Below are positions 9,477-17,132 of a DNA stretch of 64,000 nucleotides, one piece after another (position 1 is the stretch's first letter; every line of letters begins with the position of its first letter). This DNA is from Vibrio qingdaonensis (GTDB lineage: Bacteria > Pseudomonadota > Gammaproteobacteria > Enterobacterales > Vibrionaceae), in contig NZ_JAKRRY010000004.1 in the NCBI RefSeq assembly GCF_026191675.1, positions 121,454-185,453 of the forward strand. The letters run 5' to 3'. Position numbers and translations under genes: made by a program. The notes under the pieces were generated by a model. The model was not told the origin of the DNA, searched no databases, and worked only from the letters and a program-made list of their open reading frames with translations.

Positions 9477-9641
9477 TGCACAACGACCAATACTGGGCCA
9501 AAGAAGAAGACTGCCATAAGGTAGCCTTTTTCTTTGCAAGTGCCACTCCCCAAGAGGGGAGGCTGATAAGAGGCTCGTTAAGTATCGGTGACGCTATTAA
9601 TCAAATTAGCTGCAGTGCTCTCAAACAGGTGAGTGCAACAG

Positions 9642-10268
9642 TTAACGCTTTTCCATTACTAACGCGACTCTACCTACAACCCTTACTTCATCTTCTTCGA
9701 CGGTTAGAATCGAACCGTTAAAGCTGATTGCTAGTTTTTTGCCTGGTAAGCGCTGGATGTCGTTTAGCGAGAGTAGGCCGTCCATATTAACTAGGTATGT
9801 ACCGCTTACTGCTTGGTGAGATTCTTTATTTATAAGGAACGTAGTAGTTCCATCTTTGATTGCTATTACATTACTCACATCTAACTCGTCTAGAAGAGTT
9901 TTATCGAATGCAAGTATCCCTTTCCCAACCAATTTACCGTCGTCAATAGAGAAACAGTCGATATCGAAAAGAGTTTTCGATTCGTTCTTCTTATTAATAT
10001 GCTTTTGGGTTGGTGTTTTAGGGTACGGTTCGCCTTTATCGAGAAGTAACCATTCAAGTGAGACTCCAGTGCTCAAATGAGTCCTCACTGCAATTTCAAA
10101 GGGAGTAAGGTTTCTCTGTCGCCAAGTCGCGATTGTTGATTTTGGGATGCCAAATACGTCTGCTACATCCTGTTGGCGGTCTGAATTCGTGATATCTATC
10201 AACTTCTTGATAATATCCCTACCTCCCAAATACGATATTTGGTCTATTTTAAGTTGCTTGTTATTCAT
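9642..10268 (-). CDS. CI-type phage repressor
   Basis: 208-residue regulator. An N-terminal helix-turn-helix spans residues 31-52 (RQQDVADVFGIPKSTIATWR) and is followed by the LSTGVSLEWLLLDKGEPYP stretch typical of the bacteriophage CI family seen in 186-like phages. The C-terminal half is beta-rich (YLVNMDGLLSLNDIQRLPGKKLAISFNG) as in peptidase-like oligomerisation domains, but a Ser-Lys self-cleavage pair is not obvious. It should hold the element quiescent by repressing the divergent cox-like operon; the 9-bp inverted repeat at 10293-10326 is a candidate operator. Lack of clear self-cleavage residues would fit a 186-like scheme in which a LexA-controlled antirepressor, not RecA cleavage, triggers induction. 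Confidence 0.88.
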   Translation of the reverse strand: MNNKQLKIDQISYLGGRDIIKKLIDITNSDRQQDVADVFGIPKSTIATWRQRNLTPFEIAVRTHLSTGVSLEWLLLDKGEPYPKTPTQKHINKKNESKTLFDIDCFSIDDGKLVGKGILAFDKTLLDELDVSNVIAIKDGTTTFLINKESHQAVSGTYLVNMDGLLSLNDIQRLPGKKLAISFNGSILTVEEDEVRVVGRVALVMEKR

Positions 10269-10292
10269 ATGTGATCAATAATCGCAATTGAG

Positions 10293-10326
10293 TTCGGAAT
10301 GGTGGGGTGCAACTCGTCATTCCGAA
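10293..10326. promoter_or_regulatory. candidate operator in the cI-cox interval
   Basis: Perfect inverted repeat TTCGGAATG / CATTCCGAA with a 16-bp spacer, midway between the divergent repressor and Cox-like genes. Position and symmetry suggest a binding site for the repressor or the Cox-like protein. Confidence 0.55.
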
Positions 10327-10359
10327 ATTAAACATTCAATGACTAAACAGGATATCATT

Positions 10360-10572
10360 ATGCTCTCATATCAAGTAGTCCTAAATACGCCTTTCATGAC
10401 GTACGATCAATACTCTCAGTTCTCTGGAATGCCGAAGCGCACCATTATGGATTGGGTCGCTGATGGTCGCTTACCTATTAAAACTAAAGCAAAAGGTAAA
10501 GAAACCCCTCTCATCAATATGGTCATGTTGCTAGAAATGGCAACGCGTGAAACGTTGGAGAGAATGGGGTAA
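10360..10572 (+). CDS. Cox-like regulator/excisionase
   Basis: 70 residues from ATG 10360, which has AGGA seven bases upstream; in-frame starts at 10339 and 10288 lack this. The sequence shows a winged-helix-type recognition region, YDQYSQFSGMPKRTIMDWVADGRLPIKTKAKGKETPLINM, as in P2 Cox and 186 Apl, which repress the lysogenic promoter and direct excision with the integrase. First gene opposite the repressor, as expected for the lytic side of a P2-like switch. Confidence 0.8.
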   Translation: MLSYQVVLNTPFMTYDQYSQFSGMPKRTIMDWVADGRLPIKTKAKGKETPLINMVMLLEMATRETLERMG

Positions 10573-10686
10573 GTAGCCATGTGTTTATCTTTCATAATTT
10601 CGTCCAAAGATTTTTGTCCGTTGGGGCTAAACATTCTTGGTTGGAGTTTCGTTGTCGTCTCGTTTGTCTTCAAGTGAGTATTGGTT

Positions 10687-11235
10687 ATGAACGGAACTGA
10701 CTCAATAGGCGAGTTCTCTCGCACAAAACAAGGGGCCTTTAATGAGGCGTGTTGCGTGTTTGCTAGGTCAGAGAATATGGCTAGGCTGGCAGAGGTTATA
10801 GGGATGAGTCCGACCATGCTGCGGAATAAACTTAACCCTGAGCAGCCTCATGTCCTGAGTTGTGTTGAAGCCATCACTCTCGCCAAAGTGAGTGGCAATC
10901 ATACCATCGTAAACAGCTTGCTTCTTGGGTTGGGGGTGGTCACCGCTCATATAACATCTGATAGCACGGAAGACACCTTTGTTCAAAGCGCATTAGAGAA
11001 CTCGATCTATTCGGGTGAATTGTCTCGAATGGCGTTGGAGTATGCAGGAAATCATCGCCTAACTCGCACTCAAAAACATAAGATTATTCATACCGCGCAC
11101 ACCAGCATCAGCATTCAGGTAAAACTCATCAGGAGCCTGGAAAAACTGAATCAAGGTGGTTGTCTGCTTAAAGCCATAGAGGAGGCGGCAGACGCTAATG
11201 GTTTATTTGTTTCAAACATCAATTCGGAGCAATGA
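10687..11235 (+). CDS. CII-like phage regulatory protein
   Basis: 182 residues from ATG 10687 (a TTG at 10681 is in frame). The N-terminal part, GAFNEACCVFARSENMARLAEVIGMSP followed by TMLRNKLNPEQPHVLSCVEA, is the helix-turn-helix of the P2/186 CII (CP76-type) family, which activates establishment of lysogeny in 186. Located third in the lytic-side operon, as in 186-like phages. The C-terminal half is helical. It overlaps the next gene by 4 bp (ATGA), indicating translational coupling. Confidence 0.85.
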   Translation: MNGTDSIGEFSRTKQGAFNEACCVFARSENMARLAEVIGMSPTMLRNKLNPEQPHVLSCVEAITLAKVSGNHTIVNSLLLGLGVVTAHITSDSTEDTFVQSALENSIYSGELSRMALEYAGNHRLTRTQKHKIIHTAHTSISIQVKLIRSLEKLNQGGCLLKAIEEAADANGLFVSNINSEQ

Positions 11236-11498
11236 TGTCTATTACTCCGTGCGATAAGTCATGTCCTGAAACGTCTGGTCATGGATTGACGGAGGAAGAT
11301 AAGCGTAGAGGCCTTAGGTATATCAGGCGTATTCGACGCGAGTTATGTGATCGTCAACTTTCTTCATTATGGGTTGAGCAGGCGAGGTTAATGACCCAAT
11401 TAAGGCGTTCGAACCATGTGTTTGAACAAGTACGACTGCGAATTCGTTTATTCGGCCTTGAGAAGCGAATACAAAGAATCAGACAACGTTGGCTTTGA
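11232..11498 (+). CDS. small basic hypothetical protein
   Basis: 88 residues, overlapping the CII-like gene by ATGA (an ATG at 11235 is an alternative start). Very rich in arginine (GLRYIRRIRRELCDRQ, QLRRSNHVFEQVRLRIRLFG) and predicted to be one or two long basic helices, so a nucleic-acid or replication-accessory role is possible. No family recognised. Position in the early operon just before the replication genes is typical of small phage regulators. Confidence 0.65.
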   Translation: MMSITPCDKSCPETSGHGLTEEDKRRGLRYIRRIRRELCDRQLSSLWVEQARLMTQLRRSNHVFEQVRLRIRLFGLEKRIQRIRQRWL

Positions 11499-11570
11499 CG
11501 CATTTTAATTTTCCAGAGTTGCGTTATTGGTTTCTCAGAAGGTGAGCGTTATTTAGCCGAGGTCAACTTT

Positions 11571-11888
11571 ATGAATCATCATGTGTTTGCGGTCGTACAG
11601 GGTAAAGTTATTCAAACCAGTATTGAAGCAGTCTTCAATTTAGTCTTAAAAGGTAAAGAAGAGTGGCGTGATGCAGTCTGTTGTCCTTCGAAAAGGCGTT
11701 CGATAAAAATTGACACCCGTGGCGGCTACGAAAGCTCGAAAGGAATGGCTTTGACTGGCTCTCAAATCTTGTCAGAGAGAGTCAAGAGGACTGATTCAGT
11801 AACGGCGCTCAACGCTCAAGACAATCTCTCTTGCTTTGTTTTTTCTAAAGGTGAGTATGGGCAAGGTGCACCGAGGGTGATGAGATGA
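11571..11888 (+). CDS. hypothetical protein in the replication operon
   Basis: 105 residues, start ATG 11571 after GAGGTCAACTTT. No family recognised. It ends 4 bp inside the replicase gene (ATGA overlap), so the two are probably translated together. Such short coupled frames often control copy number in plasmids, but nothing in the sequence proves that here. Confidence 0.6.
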   Translation: MNHHVFAVVQGKVIQTSIEAVFNLVLKGKEEWRDAVCCPSKRRSIKIDTRGGYESSKGMALTGSQILSERVKRTDSVTALNAQDNLSCFVFSKGEYGQGAPRVMR

Positions 11889-13051
11889 CGGCTCACTCTG
11901 AATACGCTGCGTCTTCATCCATTTCGTGTTTGAGTCGGCTACTTGAGGAAGCGCCTTATTTTTCGAGGTGCAGTGACAATAAAACCGCGATGCTCATCAG
12001 ACCTCGAAACTATGCGGTCAGATGGCCGTATATGCAGGTTAATCGTAAAGATATGCAGGCGTGGATGGTGTTTGACATCGATCATGACCATCGAGCTGTC
12101 CCCAACCTCTATATTTGGCAAGATGAAGGCTTGCCACCCCCTAATCTAATCGTTCGAAACCGCACCAGTAATAAAGCCCACCTTTTTTACGCTATTGTGC
12201 CGGTTTGCACCAGCGATCAAGCACGATCCAAACCCATTCAGTACCTCAAAGCCATTTATCGCGCCTTAGCATTACGACTTGAGGCGGACTTGAGTTATTC
12301 AGGCCCTGTTGCCAAAACGCCCTTTCATCCTTGGTGGCAGACGACCGAACTCCATCGGAGTGTCTATGAACTCAATGAGTTAGCGGATTCTCTTGAGCTG
12401 GAGACAACGCGGCCATGGCTTCGTCAAGATACTGATGTCTCTTATTCTCGAAACTGTACTTTGTTTGAACACACTCGCCGATACGCGTATGACATTGTCG
12501 ACGAAGAAAGAGAAAAGGGCAGTTATACGAGCTTTAAACGCCGTGTCGAGAGTTTCGCTCATTATAAAAATACCGGCACCCCGGATAAGCCGCCTCTGAA
12601 GTGCTGTGAGGTGTTGGCGGTGGTGAAAAGTGTTTCCCGTTGGACCTGGGATAAATATTGTGCTCGGTCAGACTGCCAACGAGGTGTGATGAGGTTGGAT
12701 AGTGGATTAAGTCTGCAGGAAAAGCAACGTAGAGCGGCCAGAAGAACCCATAACCTTCGTAGGACGAAGACCACTCGCCGAATTATCCGCACATGTCAGG
12801 TTTTGTTACGCAAAAATCAGGAGCTCACCATTGGTTTGGTGGCGCGTAATGCGGACCTGTGTCGCCAGACCGTCAGTCGTTACATCTATTTGTTTGAATG
12901 GGTCAAGTCTGCTTTATCCGAAAATAGGCAAAATGGGCCAGAGCATCGTGGTGATTATGCTGTTCATCAGATATCTGCCCCTATAACGTTATACTGGGCG
13001 GAGTATGAAGTAGGGAAGAAGAAGGCGGTGCTTGAGTCAGCTTTTCCTTGA
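11885..13051 (+). CDS. replication initiator, ColE2-type replicase family
   Basis: 388 residues. N-terminal replicase domain (plasmid ColE2 Rep type): the RPRNYAVRWPYMQVN lead, WMVFDIDHDHRA near residue 61, LPPPNLIVRNRTSNKAHLFYAI, PIQYLKAIYRAL, and YSGPVAKTPFHPWW. Then a PriCT-like primase C-terminal segment around residues 195-260 (RNCTLFEHTRRYAYD), and a C-terminal helix-turn-helix (TIGLVARNADLCRQTVSRYI). ColE2 Rep acts as initiator and primase, binding an origin just downstream of its gene; the 138 bp up to 13189 is the place to look here. This plasmid-type replicase downstream of a P2-like switch, where P2 itself has the unrelated A protein, marks the element as a hybrid. Confidence 0.88.
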   Translation: MTAHSEYAASSSISCLSRLLEEAPYFSRCSDNKTAMLIRPRNYAVRWPYMQVNRKDMQAWMVFDIDHDHRAVPNLYIWQDEGLPPPNLIVRNRTSNKAHLFYAIVPVCTSDQARSKPIQYLKAIYRALALRLEADLSYSGPVAKTPFHPWWQTTELHRSVYELNELADSLELETTRPWLRQDTDVSYSRNCTLFEHTRRYAYDIVDEEREKGSYTSFKRRVESFAHYKNTGTPDKPPLKCCEVLAVVKSVSRWTWDKYCARSDCQRGVMRLDSGLSLQEKQRRAARRTHNLRRTKTTRRIIRTCQVLLRKNQELTIGLVARNADLCRQTVSRYIYLFEWVKSALSENRQNGPEHRGDYAVHQISAPITLYWAEYEVGKKKAVLESAFP

Positions 13052-13189
13052 GTTGAAGAATAATGAGTAACTATCGAGTCAAAATAAGATCTCTTGGTAA
13101 ATTTAATAATGAGTTTGAGTCGACATAACCCCATTTTATGCGATTAATGTCTCAATTCGTGCAAATATGGATTTACACACCCCAGCTTG

Positions 13190-13205
13190 CTGTATATCTA
13201 TACAG
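13190..13205. promoter_or_regulatory. LexA (SOS) box
   Basis: CTGTATATCTATACAG fits CTGT-N8-ACAG with an alternating AT core, in the context TGCTGT...ACAGTA that nearly matches the E. coli consensus. It lies 20 bp before the start codon at 13226, where LexA would block expression. Prediction: DNA damage induces the downstream gene. Confidence 0.8.
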
Positions 13206-13225
13206 TACATAAAGAGGGGGGATTT

Positions 13226-13462
13226 ATGTCTTTTAAAGATACAGAGACACTGTCAACAGGAATTGAATTCATTGTTGAAGCCGTGGCGGTGAAGACAAAT
13301 GGCCAAGATCATTCAGCGTTAGGCTTATACCTGATCAGCTTACTGCTCGAAGATCAAAAGATTTCCCTTGATTGTGATGATAAAAGGAAAAGGCCGGTAG
13401 TACCACTTGGTAAGTCGCGTCAAACACATCTTGATATGGGTTGGAAGTGCCCTGCTTTTTAG
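13226..13462 (+). CDS. small SOS-controlled protein, candidate inducer of the element
   Basis: 78 residues from ATG 13226, preceded by a very strong ribosome site (AGGGGGGA). The longer frame to 13187 would start inside the LexA box and is rejected. No family recognised: an acidic N-terminal half (MSFKDTETLSTGIEFIVEAV) with a helical AVKTNGQDHSALGLYLISLLL and a basic tail (DDKRKRPVVPLGKSRQ). In phage 186 a LexA-controlled protein, Tum, inactivates the repressor. By position and control this could be a functional analogue, though no sequence similarity is claimed. A damage-induced toxin or DinI-like modulator are alternatives. Confidence 0.7.
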   Translation: MSFKDTETLSTGIEFIVEAVAVKTNGQDHSALGLYLISLLLEDQKISLDCDDKRKRPVVPLGKSRQTHLDMGWKCPAF

Positions 13463-13473
13463 ATTTGGTTGTG

Positions 13474-14046
13474 TTAGCTAATTGGGTGAACTTGATAGTG
13501 ATAGTTCTTCAACTCTTCACTTGTTTGGCACAACTCAAATGTGAAATAAGGCTGGGTGACTAAGCACTGAGTGAACCTGTCTAATTCATTCGTATGTATA
13601 AACAGCGAAATTGGTGCAATCTGACGGTTTTCATTATCGAAGCAGTTATCGATATGTGCTCTGTCGATATAAACAACGTCCATTTCCTGTTTAGGGGTCT
13701 CTTCAATAAGTTTTGTTTCTAATCCGCTCTTCTCGAAGTGTTCTAACAAGGCGTAAAGCTTATCAACGTCGTTTTGACTTTCTATCGCTGAATATTGAGA
13801 TAAAACGCTCTCTAAGTGTTTTTCGATTGAACCAAACTTATTCTTCATCAAACAAACCGTTTTAAGCTTTTTCTTGATAATGCTATATCGAGCTTGTTTG
13901 ATTTTTGGCTTCAAGAATTCAATGATGATTTTGTTTCGTTGCTCTTCTTTAACAAAGTGACTGGCAACGTTTACTTTGAAGTAAAGGTGGAGAAGAGTGT
14001 TTTCGAAGGTCGACTTAAGAAGTTGATGATATGAATGTTCTGACAT
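13474..14046 (-). CDS. hypothetical protein, possibly DUF2913 family
   Basis: 190 residues, convergent with the SOS gene. From memory the layout resembles the vibrio DUF2913 family: an N-terminal SYHQLLKSTFENTLLHLYFKV, then RNKIIIEFLKPKIKQARYSIIKKKLKTV, and a later DVVYIDRAHIDNCFDNENRQIAPISLFIHT block. The role of the family is unknown. No membrane segment or signal peptide. Such genes are common on vibrio mobile elements. Start ATG 14046. Confidence 0.6.
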   Translation of the reverse strand: MSEHSYHQLLKSTFENTLLHLYFKVNVASHFVKEEQRNKIIIEFLKPKIKQARYSIIKKKLKTVCLMKNKFGSIEKHLESVLSQYSAIESQNDVDKLYALLEHFEKSGLETKLIEETPKQEMDVVYIDRAHIDNCFDNENRQIAPISLFIHTNELDRFTQCLVTQPYFTFELCQTSEELKNYHYQVHPIS

Positions 14047-14186
14047 TGTTCACATTGACTATTTATTGGTGAGGGTATCTTATCATAAGAATAGCAAGGC
14101 TCTAAGGTCGAAACCAAAGTGACGCAACTTGCTACAGTGAAAACGATACAATATATCACTTTATTGGTCTGCTTTTTGAGTAACTT

Positions 14187-14444
14187 ATGAAAGTCGAGCT
14201 CGTTACTTCCCTTAAGCGTCAAGCCACCAAAACCCTCGCGGAACTACACGATACCAAAGAGCCTGTGTTAATCACCGAATATGGCAAACCTTCCGCGTAT
14301 TTGGTTGATGTGGACGACTATCAGTTTATGCAAAACCGTTGGGCTATCCTTGAAGGGATCGCTCGCGGTGAGCGCGTCATCTCAGAAGGCACGTCACTGA
14401 GACATGATGAAGCTAAGGACAAAATGTCTAAATGGCTGAAGTGA
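14187..14444 (+). CDS. Phd/YefM-type antitoxin
   Basis: 85 residues. It has the family pattern VTSLKRQATKTLAELHDTKEPVLITEYGKPSAYLVDVDDYQ, which forms the DNA-binding N-terminal fold, then a helical tail that would bind the toxin. It overlaps the following RelE-type gene by 13 bp, the standard antitoxin-toxin order. The antitoxin looks intact although the toxin is broken, so the pair cannot enforce addiction; the antitoxin could still neutralise related toxins or be a fossil. Confidence 0.88.
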   Translation: MKVELVTSLKRQATKTLAELHDTKEPVLITEYGKPSAYLVDVDDYQFMQNRWAILEGIARGERVISEGTSLRHDEAKDKMSKWLK

Positions 14445-14725
14445 TTTGGAGTGAGCCCGCGTTATCTGACCTTAAGATATCGCGGAATACATTGCCCTTG
14501 AAAATCGGGTTGCGGCCAGGCAATTGGTTTAAAATATTTTCGACGAAGTTGAAGGCCTCAATGACTTTCCGGAGTCTGGGCGCCAGCCTCCTGAGCACCT
14601 TAATTATAGTAAAGTCGTATCAACCCTTGTCGCGTTTTTTACAAGCAGAGGGTGACAAGGTGTACATCTTGTTTGTAAGGCGCGCGGAGCGAGGTTTACG
14701 TCGATTTTTGCTGAGCAAACAGTAA
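14432..14725 (+). pseudogene. RelE/ParE-type toxin, frameshifted
   Basis: The N-terminus MAEVIWSEPALSDL is right for the ParE/RelE superfamily, but then the frame changes: the expected continuation DIAEYIALENRVAARQLV appears in another frame just after 14478, runs into a TAA at about 14530, and continues as IFDEVEGLNDFPESGRQPPEHL. The C-terminal KVYILFVRRAERGLRRFLLSKQ is back in the first frame. At least two indels plus a nonsense change make it inactive, even though an open frame of 97 codons survives by chance. Confidence 0.8.
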
Positions 14726-14773
14726 AGCGTTTGTGCCACTTCTGATAAGCTGATGGCCTACATCTATTAAGGC

Positions 14774-15037
14774 ATGAGCGTGGCGAAAAAGAAAAAAGCA
14801 CTCCAATCTAGACGCATCACCCAACCAGGACCTTCGTGGACGGAGGCCAAGCTAGTCACCATTCGACGACATCGTATCGAGGGCACATTAAGCTTCGGGG
14901 TGTCGACCATCTCTAGACAGCAAGTCTTACCCGATTACGAACGTGTATGGGAACAAACCATCGTCGAAGAAGCTTACCAACAAGCGATTGTCGAGTTGTT
15001 AGATCAGGGCGAGGTCGTGTTAAGAGTAGAAGACTAA
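14774..15037 (+). CDS. hypothetical protein of 87 residues
   Basis: Lysine-rich start (MSVAKKKKALQSRRI), then a mixed alpha/beta body ending in a helix (IVEEAYQQAIVELLDQGEVVLRVED). Complete with ATG and stop, no family recognised. It lies between the toxin relic and the partition operon. Confidence 0.5.
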   Translation: MSVAKKKKALQSRRITQPGPSWTEAKLVTIRRHRIEGTLSFGVSTISRQQVLPDYERVWEQTIVEEAYQQAIVELLDQGEVVLRVED

Positions 15038-15940
15038 ATGGGCTGCTCATTGGGATGTTTTCTTTCGGGGATTGCCTTTCAAAAAATTTTTTCCGAAACT
15101 TGTAGACTACAGCGTAGTCAACCTTAGTACCAGAGAATCGGGTGTGGGTGGTCTAAATACTCAATGCGTTTATTTACTATATCCGCCGTCTTCCCATTCT
15201 TTGCAATACCGTCTTATTAATAACCGAAATGAGAAATCGATGGTGCTCAATGGCGAGCCAGCCAGGTGCTCCTGAGTTTGGTTGTTAAATCTATGGGGTA
15301 GAAGGTTCACTCCTTTTTCTTGGCACTCTGTAATAGTCGCAATGAACAATGGGATTTCACTTCCAGGGTTTTGTCAAATTCTGCCCAAGGCGCGATTTGT
15401 TGGGGCGTGACTCAATTTTGCTGTGGCGCTCAACCTGTTGGCGATGCTTCTCACGCCAGTAGGTAAAACTGAGCAATTCTTTGGGATTAAGTTCGCGCGC
15501 GGTCGACATTGATTTTAAAATCATCCCAATGATGCTCCAGCGGTAAATAACCATGCGCGAGAAGGCTGTTTATTCCCTGGGTTATCCTTATTACTGGTGG
15601 CGTGTAAATGCTTTCACTCGTACGTTGATTCTTTAAGCTCGTTCTTATGATCTACGGACGTCGACTTGTTTGTCGATATGCTCGCTCCAAATACGGCACT
15701 TGAGGAATCAGATTTATGCTTAAACAGTGTACCAGTCGTAGTTACAATATTTTCAATTTCAGAACTCGACTTTGATTCTAGTCTTGAGGTTAGGTTAAAC
15801 AACAGGTATTGGTTGGTGAGAAGCCTAATAACTTAATTCAACGTGGATAGAGCTCTCGCGGCTGGTGCCATCTTCTTTAGGGTTTTTATAGCCTTGATAT
15901 TATTGATTAGTAACGGCTGGATAACTTTTAATGAAAAGTG
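15038..15940. other. gene-poor stretch before the partition operon
   Basis: About 0.9 kb without a convincing gene. Short frames exist on both strands (15072-15275 plus; 15357-15554 and 15614-15802 minus). The 15357-15554 frame has codon-like composition (ELNPKELLSFTYWREKHRQQ) and may be the remains of a plasmid gene, but no family is recognisable. The minus-strand 15614-15802 frame is low-complexity in Ser/Thr. Confidence 0.4.
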
Positions 15941-15960
15941 TATTACATATGTAATACATT
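15941..15960. promoter_or_regulatory. partition-operon palindrome 1 (candidate parS/operator)
   Basis: TGTATTACATATGTAATACA is a perfect 20-bp palindrome immediately before a TTGACA -35 hexamer (15961-15966). With the copy at 15989 it brackets the promoter (TTGACA-17-TATTGT), the layout of an autoregulated par operon. Confidence 0.7.
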
Positions 15961-15989
15961 GACAGGGCGATGTATGTTTATTATTGTGT
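15961..15989 (+). promoter_or_regulatory. promoter of the parA operon
   Basis: A consensus -35 TTGACA, a 17-bp spacer and a -10-like TATTGT, placed between two palindromes and 31 bp before the parA start. Confidence 0.6.
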
Positions 15990-16008
15990 ATTACACATGT
16001 AATACATT
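15989..16008. promoter_or_regulatory. partition-operon palindrome 2
   Basis: TGTATTACACATGTAATACA differs from palindrome 1 at one base. It overlaps the -10/start region of the parA promoter. Confidence 0.7.
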
Positions 16009-16019
16009 AGGTGTCTACT

Positions 16020-16793
16020 ATGAAAACAAAGATCATCAGCGCAGCGAACCAAAAAGGTGGTGTTGGAAAAACCACGACTCTTGTCAATTTAGGAGCTGAG
16101 CTTGCACGAAAACGAAAAGTGTTAGTCATTGACCTTGATCCTCAAGGGAACTGCTCCAAAACGTTAACGGGACAACGTGATTTTAAGTTTGAAGATACGG
16201 TTGCTGCTTTGTTTGATAAACCTAAAGTTGTGTCCATTGTCGATCTAATTCAACCTGCAAAGCTTAATGGGAACTCCATTGAAAACCTCTATGTTGCTCC
16301 CGCTGATGTTCAGTTGTCACGTGTCATCGAAACATCACTGACAAAGATTAATCGTGAACGAATTTTAGAGAAGCAATTGGCGAAGTTAGGTGATACCTAT
16401 GATTTCATTCTTCTTGATACTCCACCAAACTTATCCCTAACGACTCTTAACGCAATCCAGGCCTCAGACCTTATTTTGATCCCTGTTGATTCTGGTGCAT
16501 TTTCACTGGACGGCATTAGTCCTTTACTCGAAGCTGTCTCTGAAATTAAGGATGACGAGGGCAACTATCTGATTCTGAGGAACGAGGTCGATTCAAGAAA
16601 CGCTATTATTAATGAGTTCATTGATGAGGAATTGGAGGTAGTACAAGATAAATTGCTACCAGTATCTGTCCGTCGTTCTGAGCATGTCGGACAAGCTAAT
16701 GCCGTTTCTTCTCCTGTGCGCTTTTATAAATCGGGCTCTCTTGTTAATAACGATTACCGAAAACTCGCTGCGTTTCTTTTAAATTTAATGTAA
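16020..16793 (+). CDS. parA: ParA-type partition ATPase
   Basis: 257 residues from ATG 16020, with AGGTG just upstream; the GTG at 16011 is a weaker alternative. A deviant Walker A (QKGGVGKTTT, residues 11-20), DLDPQGNCS and Walker B FILLDTPPNLSL place it in the ParA/MinD family. It lacks a long N-terminal DNA-binding extension, so it is the short (Ib-like) type that pairs with a small ribbon-helix-helix partner, as found next door. It would segregate the replicating form of the element. It is the first gene of a two-gene operon with palindromic sites before, between and after the genes. Confidence 0.93.
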   Translation: MKTKIISAANQKGGVGKTTTLVNLGAELARKRKVLVIDLDPQGNCSKTLTGQRDFKFEDTVAALFDKPKVVSIVDLIQPAKLNGNSIENLYVAPADVQLSRVIETSLTKINRERILEKQLAKLGDTYDFILLDTPPNLSLTTLNAIQASDLILIPVDSGAFSLDGISPLLEAVSEIKDDEGNYLILRNEVDSRNAIINEFIDEELEVVQDKLLPVSVRRSEHVGQANAVSSPVRFYKSGSLVNNDYRKLAAFLLNLM

Positions 16794-16808
16794 TACATAG
16801 GTAATACA
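16788..16808. promoter_or_regulatory. partition half-sites between parA and its partner
   Basis: Two direct half-sites, ATGTAATACA and GGTAATACA, overlap the parA stop and the leader of the next gene. They match the arms of the 20-bp palindromes. Confidence 0.5.
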
Positions 16809-16809
16809 C

Positions 16810-17109
16810 ATGAGCAAGTTAAAGAAACGAGGAGCTATAACAGCTATCTCTAGTGACAAGAACGAGGGTTCAAGTAAGTCGACTGGAATTACGACTGTCA
16901 AAAAGAAGGTGACGACATCTTATAAGGTGCCTCCTCTGACTCTTAGAATGTCACTGACTGATAAAGAACGGATAACTGATTGGGTAGCAAATCTGCAAGA
17001 GCAGACAGAGAGAAATGTGTCTGCAGCGAAACTGTACCGAGCCTTGGCTTTATATCGAGATAAGATCGATGATGAAGATCTCATTGAGTTGATCAACAAA
17101 ATGAATTAA
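16810..17109 (+). CDS. ribbon-helix-helix partition partner (ParB-like)
   Basis: 99 residues, 16 bp after parA. The N-terminal third is basic and flexible (MSKLKKRGAITAISSDK), as expected for the ParA-stimulating tail. The C-terminal part (PPLTLRMSLTDKERITDWVANLQEQTERNVSAAKLYRALALY) fits a ribbon-helix-helix or small DNA-binding domain. It most likely binds the TGTATTACAT palindromes as centromere and autorepressor. The assignment to partition rests mainly on the parA neighbour. Confidence 0.75.
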   Translation: MSKLKKRGAITAISSDKNEGSSKSTGITTVKKKVTTSYKVPPLTLRMSLTDKERITDWVANLQEQTERNVSAAKLYRALALYRDKIDDEDLIELINKMN

Positions 17110-17112
17110 ATA

Positions 17113-17132
17113 TGTATTACATATGTACTACA
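17113..17132. promoter_or_regulatory. partition-operon palindrome 3
   Basis: TGTATTACATATGTACTACA, one base from perfect symmetry, directly after the stop of the small partition gene. The operon is thus bounded on both sides by copies. Confidence 0.65.

Noticed and set aside
9476..9721. 81-codon plus-strand frame overlapping the repressor gene end
   Set aside because: No ribosome site, antisense overlap with the conserved CI-like gene, and biased composition; a shadow frame.
14432..14725. Functional RelE-type toxin of 97 residues
   Set aside because: The open frame mixes two frames of the ancestral gene; the central third is not homologous in the reading frame used.
15357..15554. 65-codon minus-strand frame as a gene
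   Set aside because: Codon-like composition but no start context, no recognisable family and flanking decayed sequence; noted only as a possible relic.
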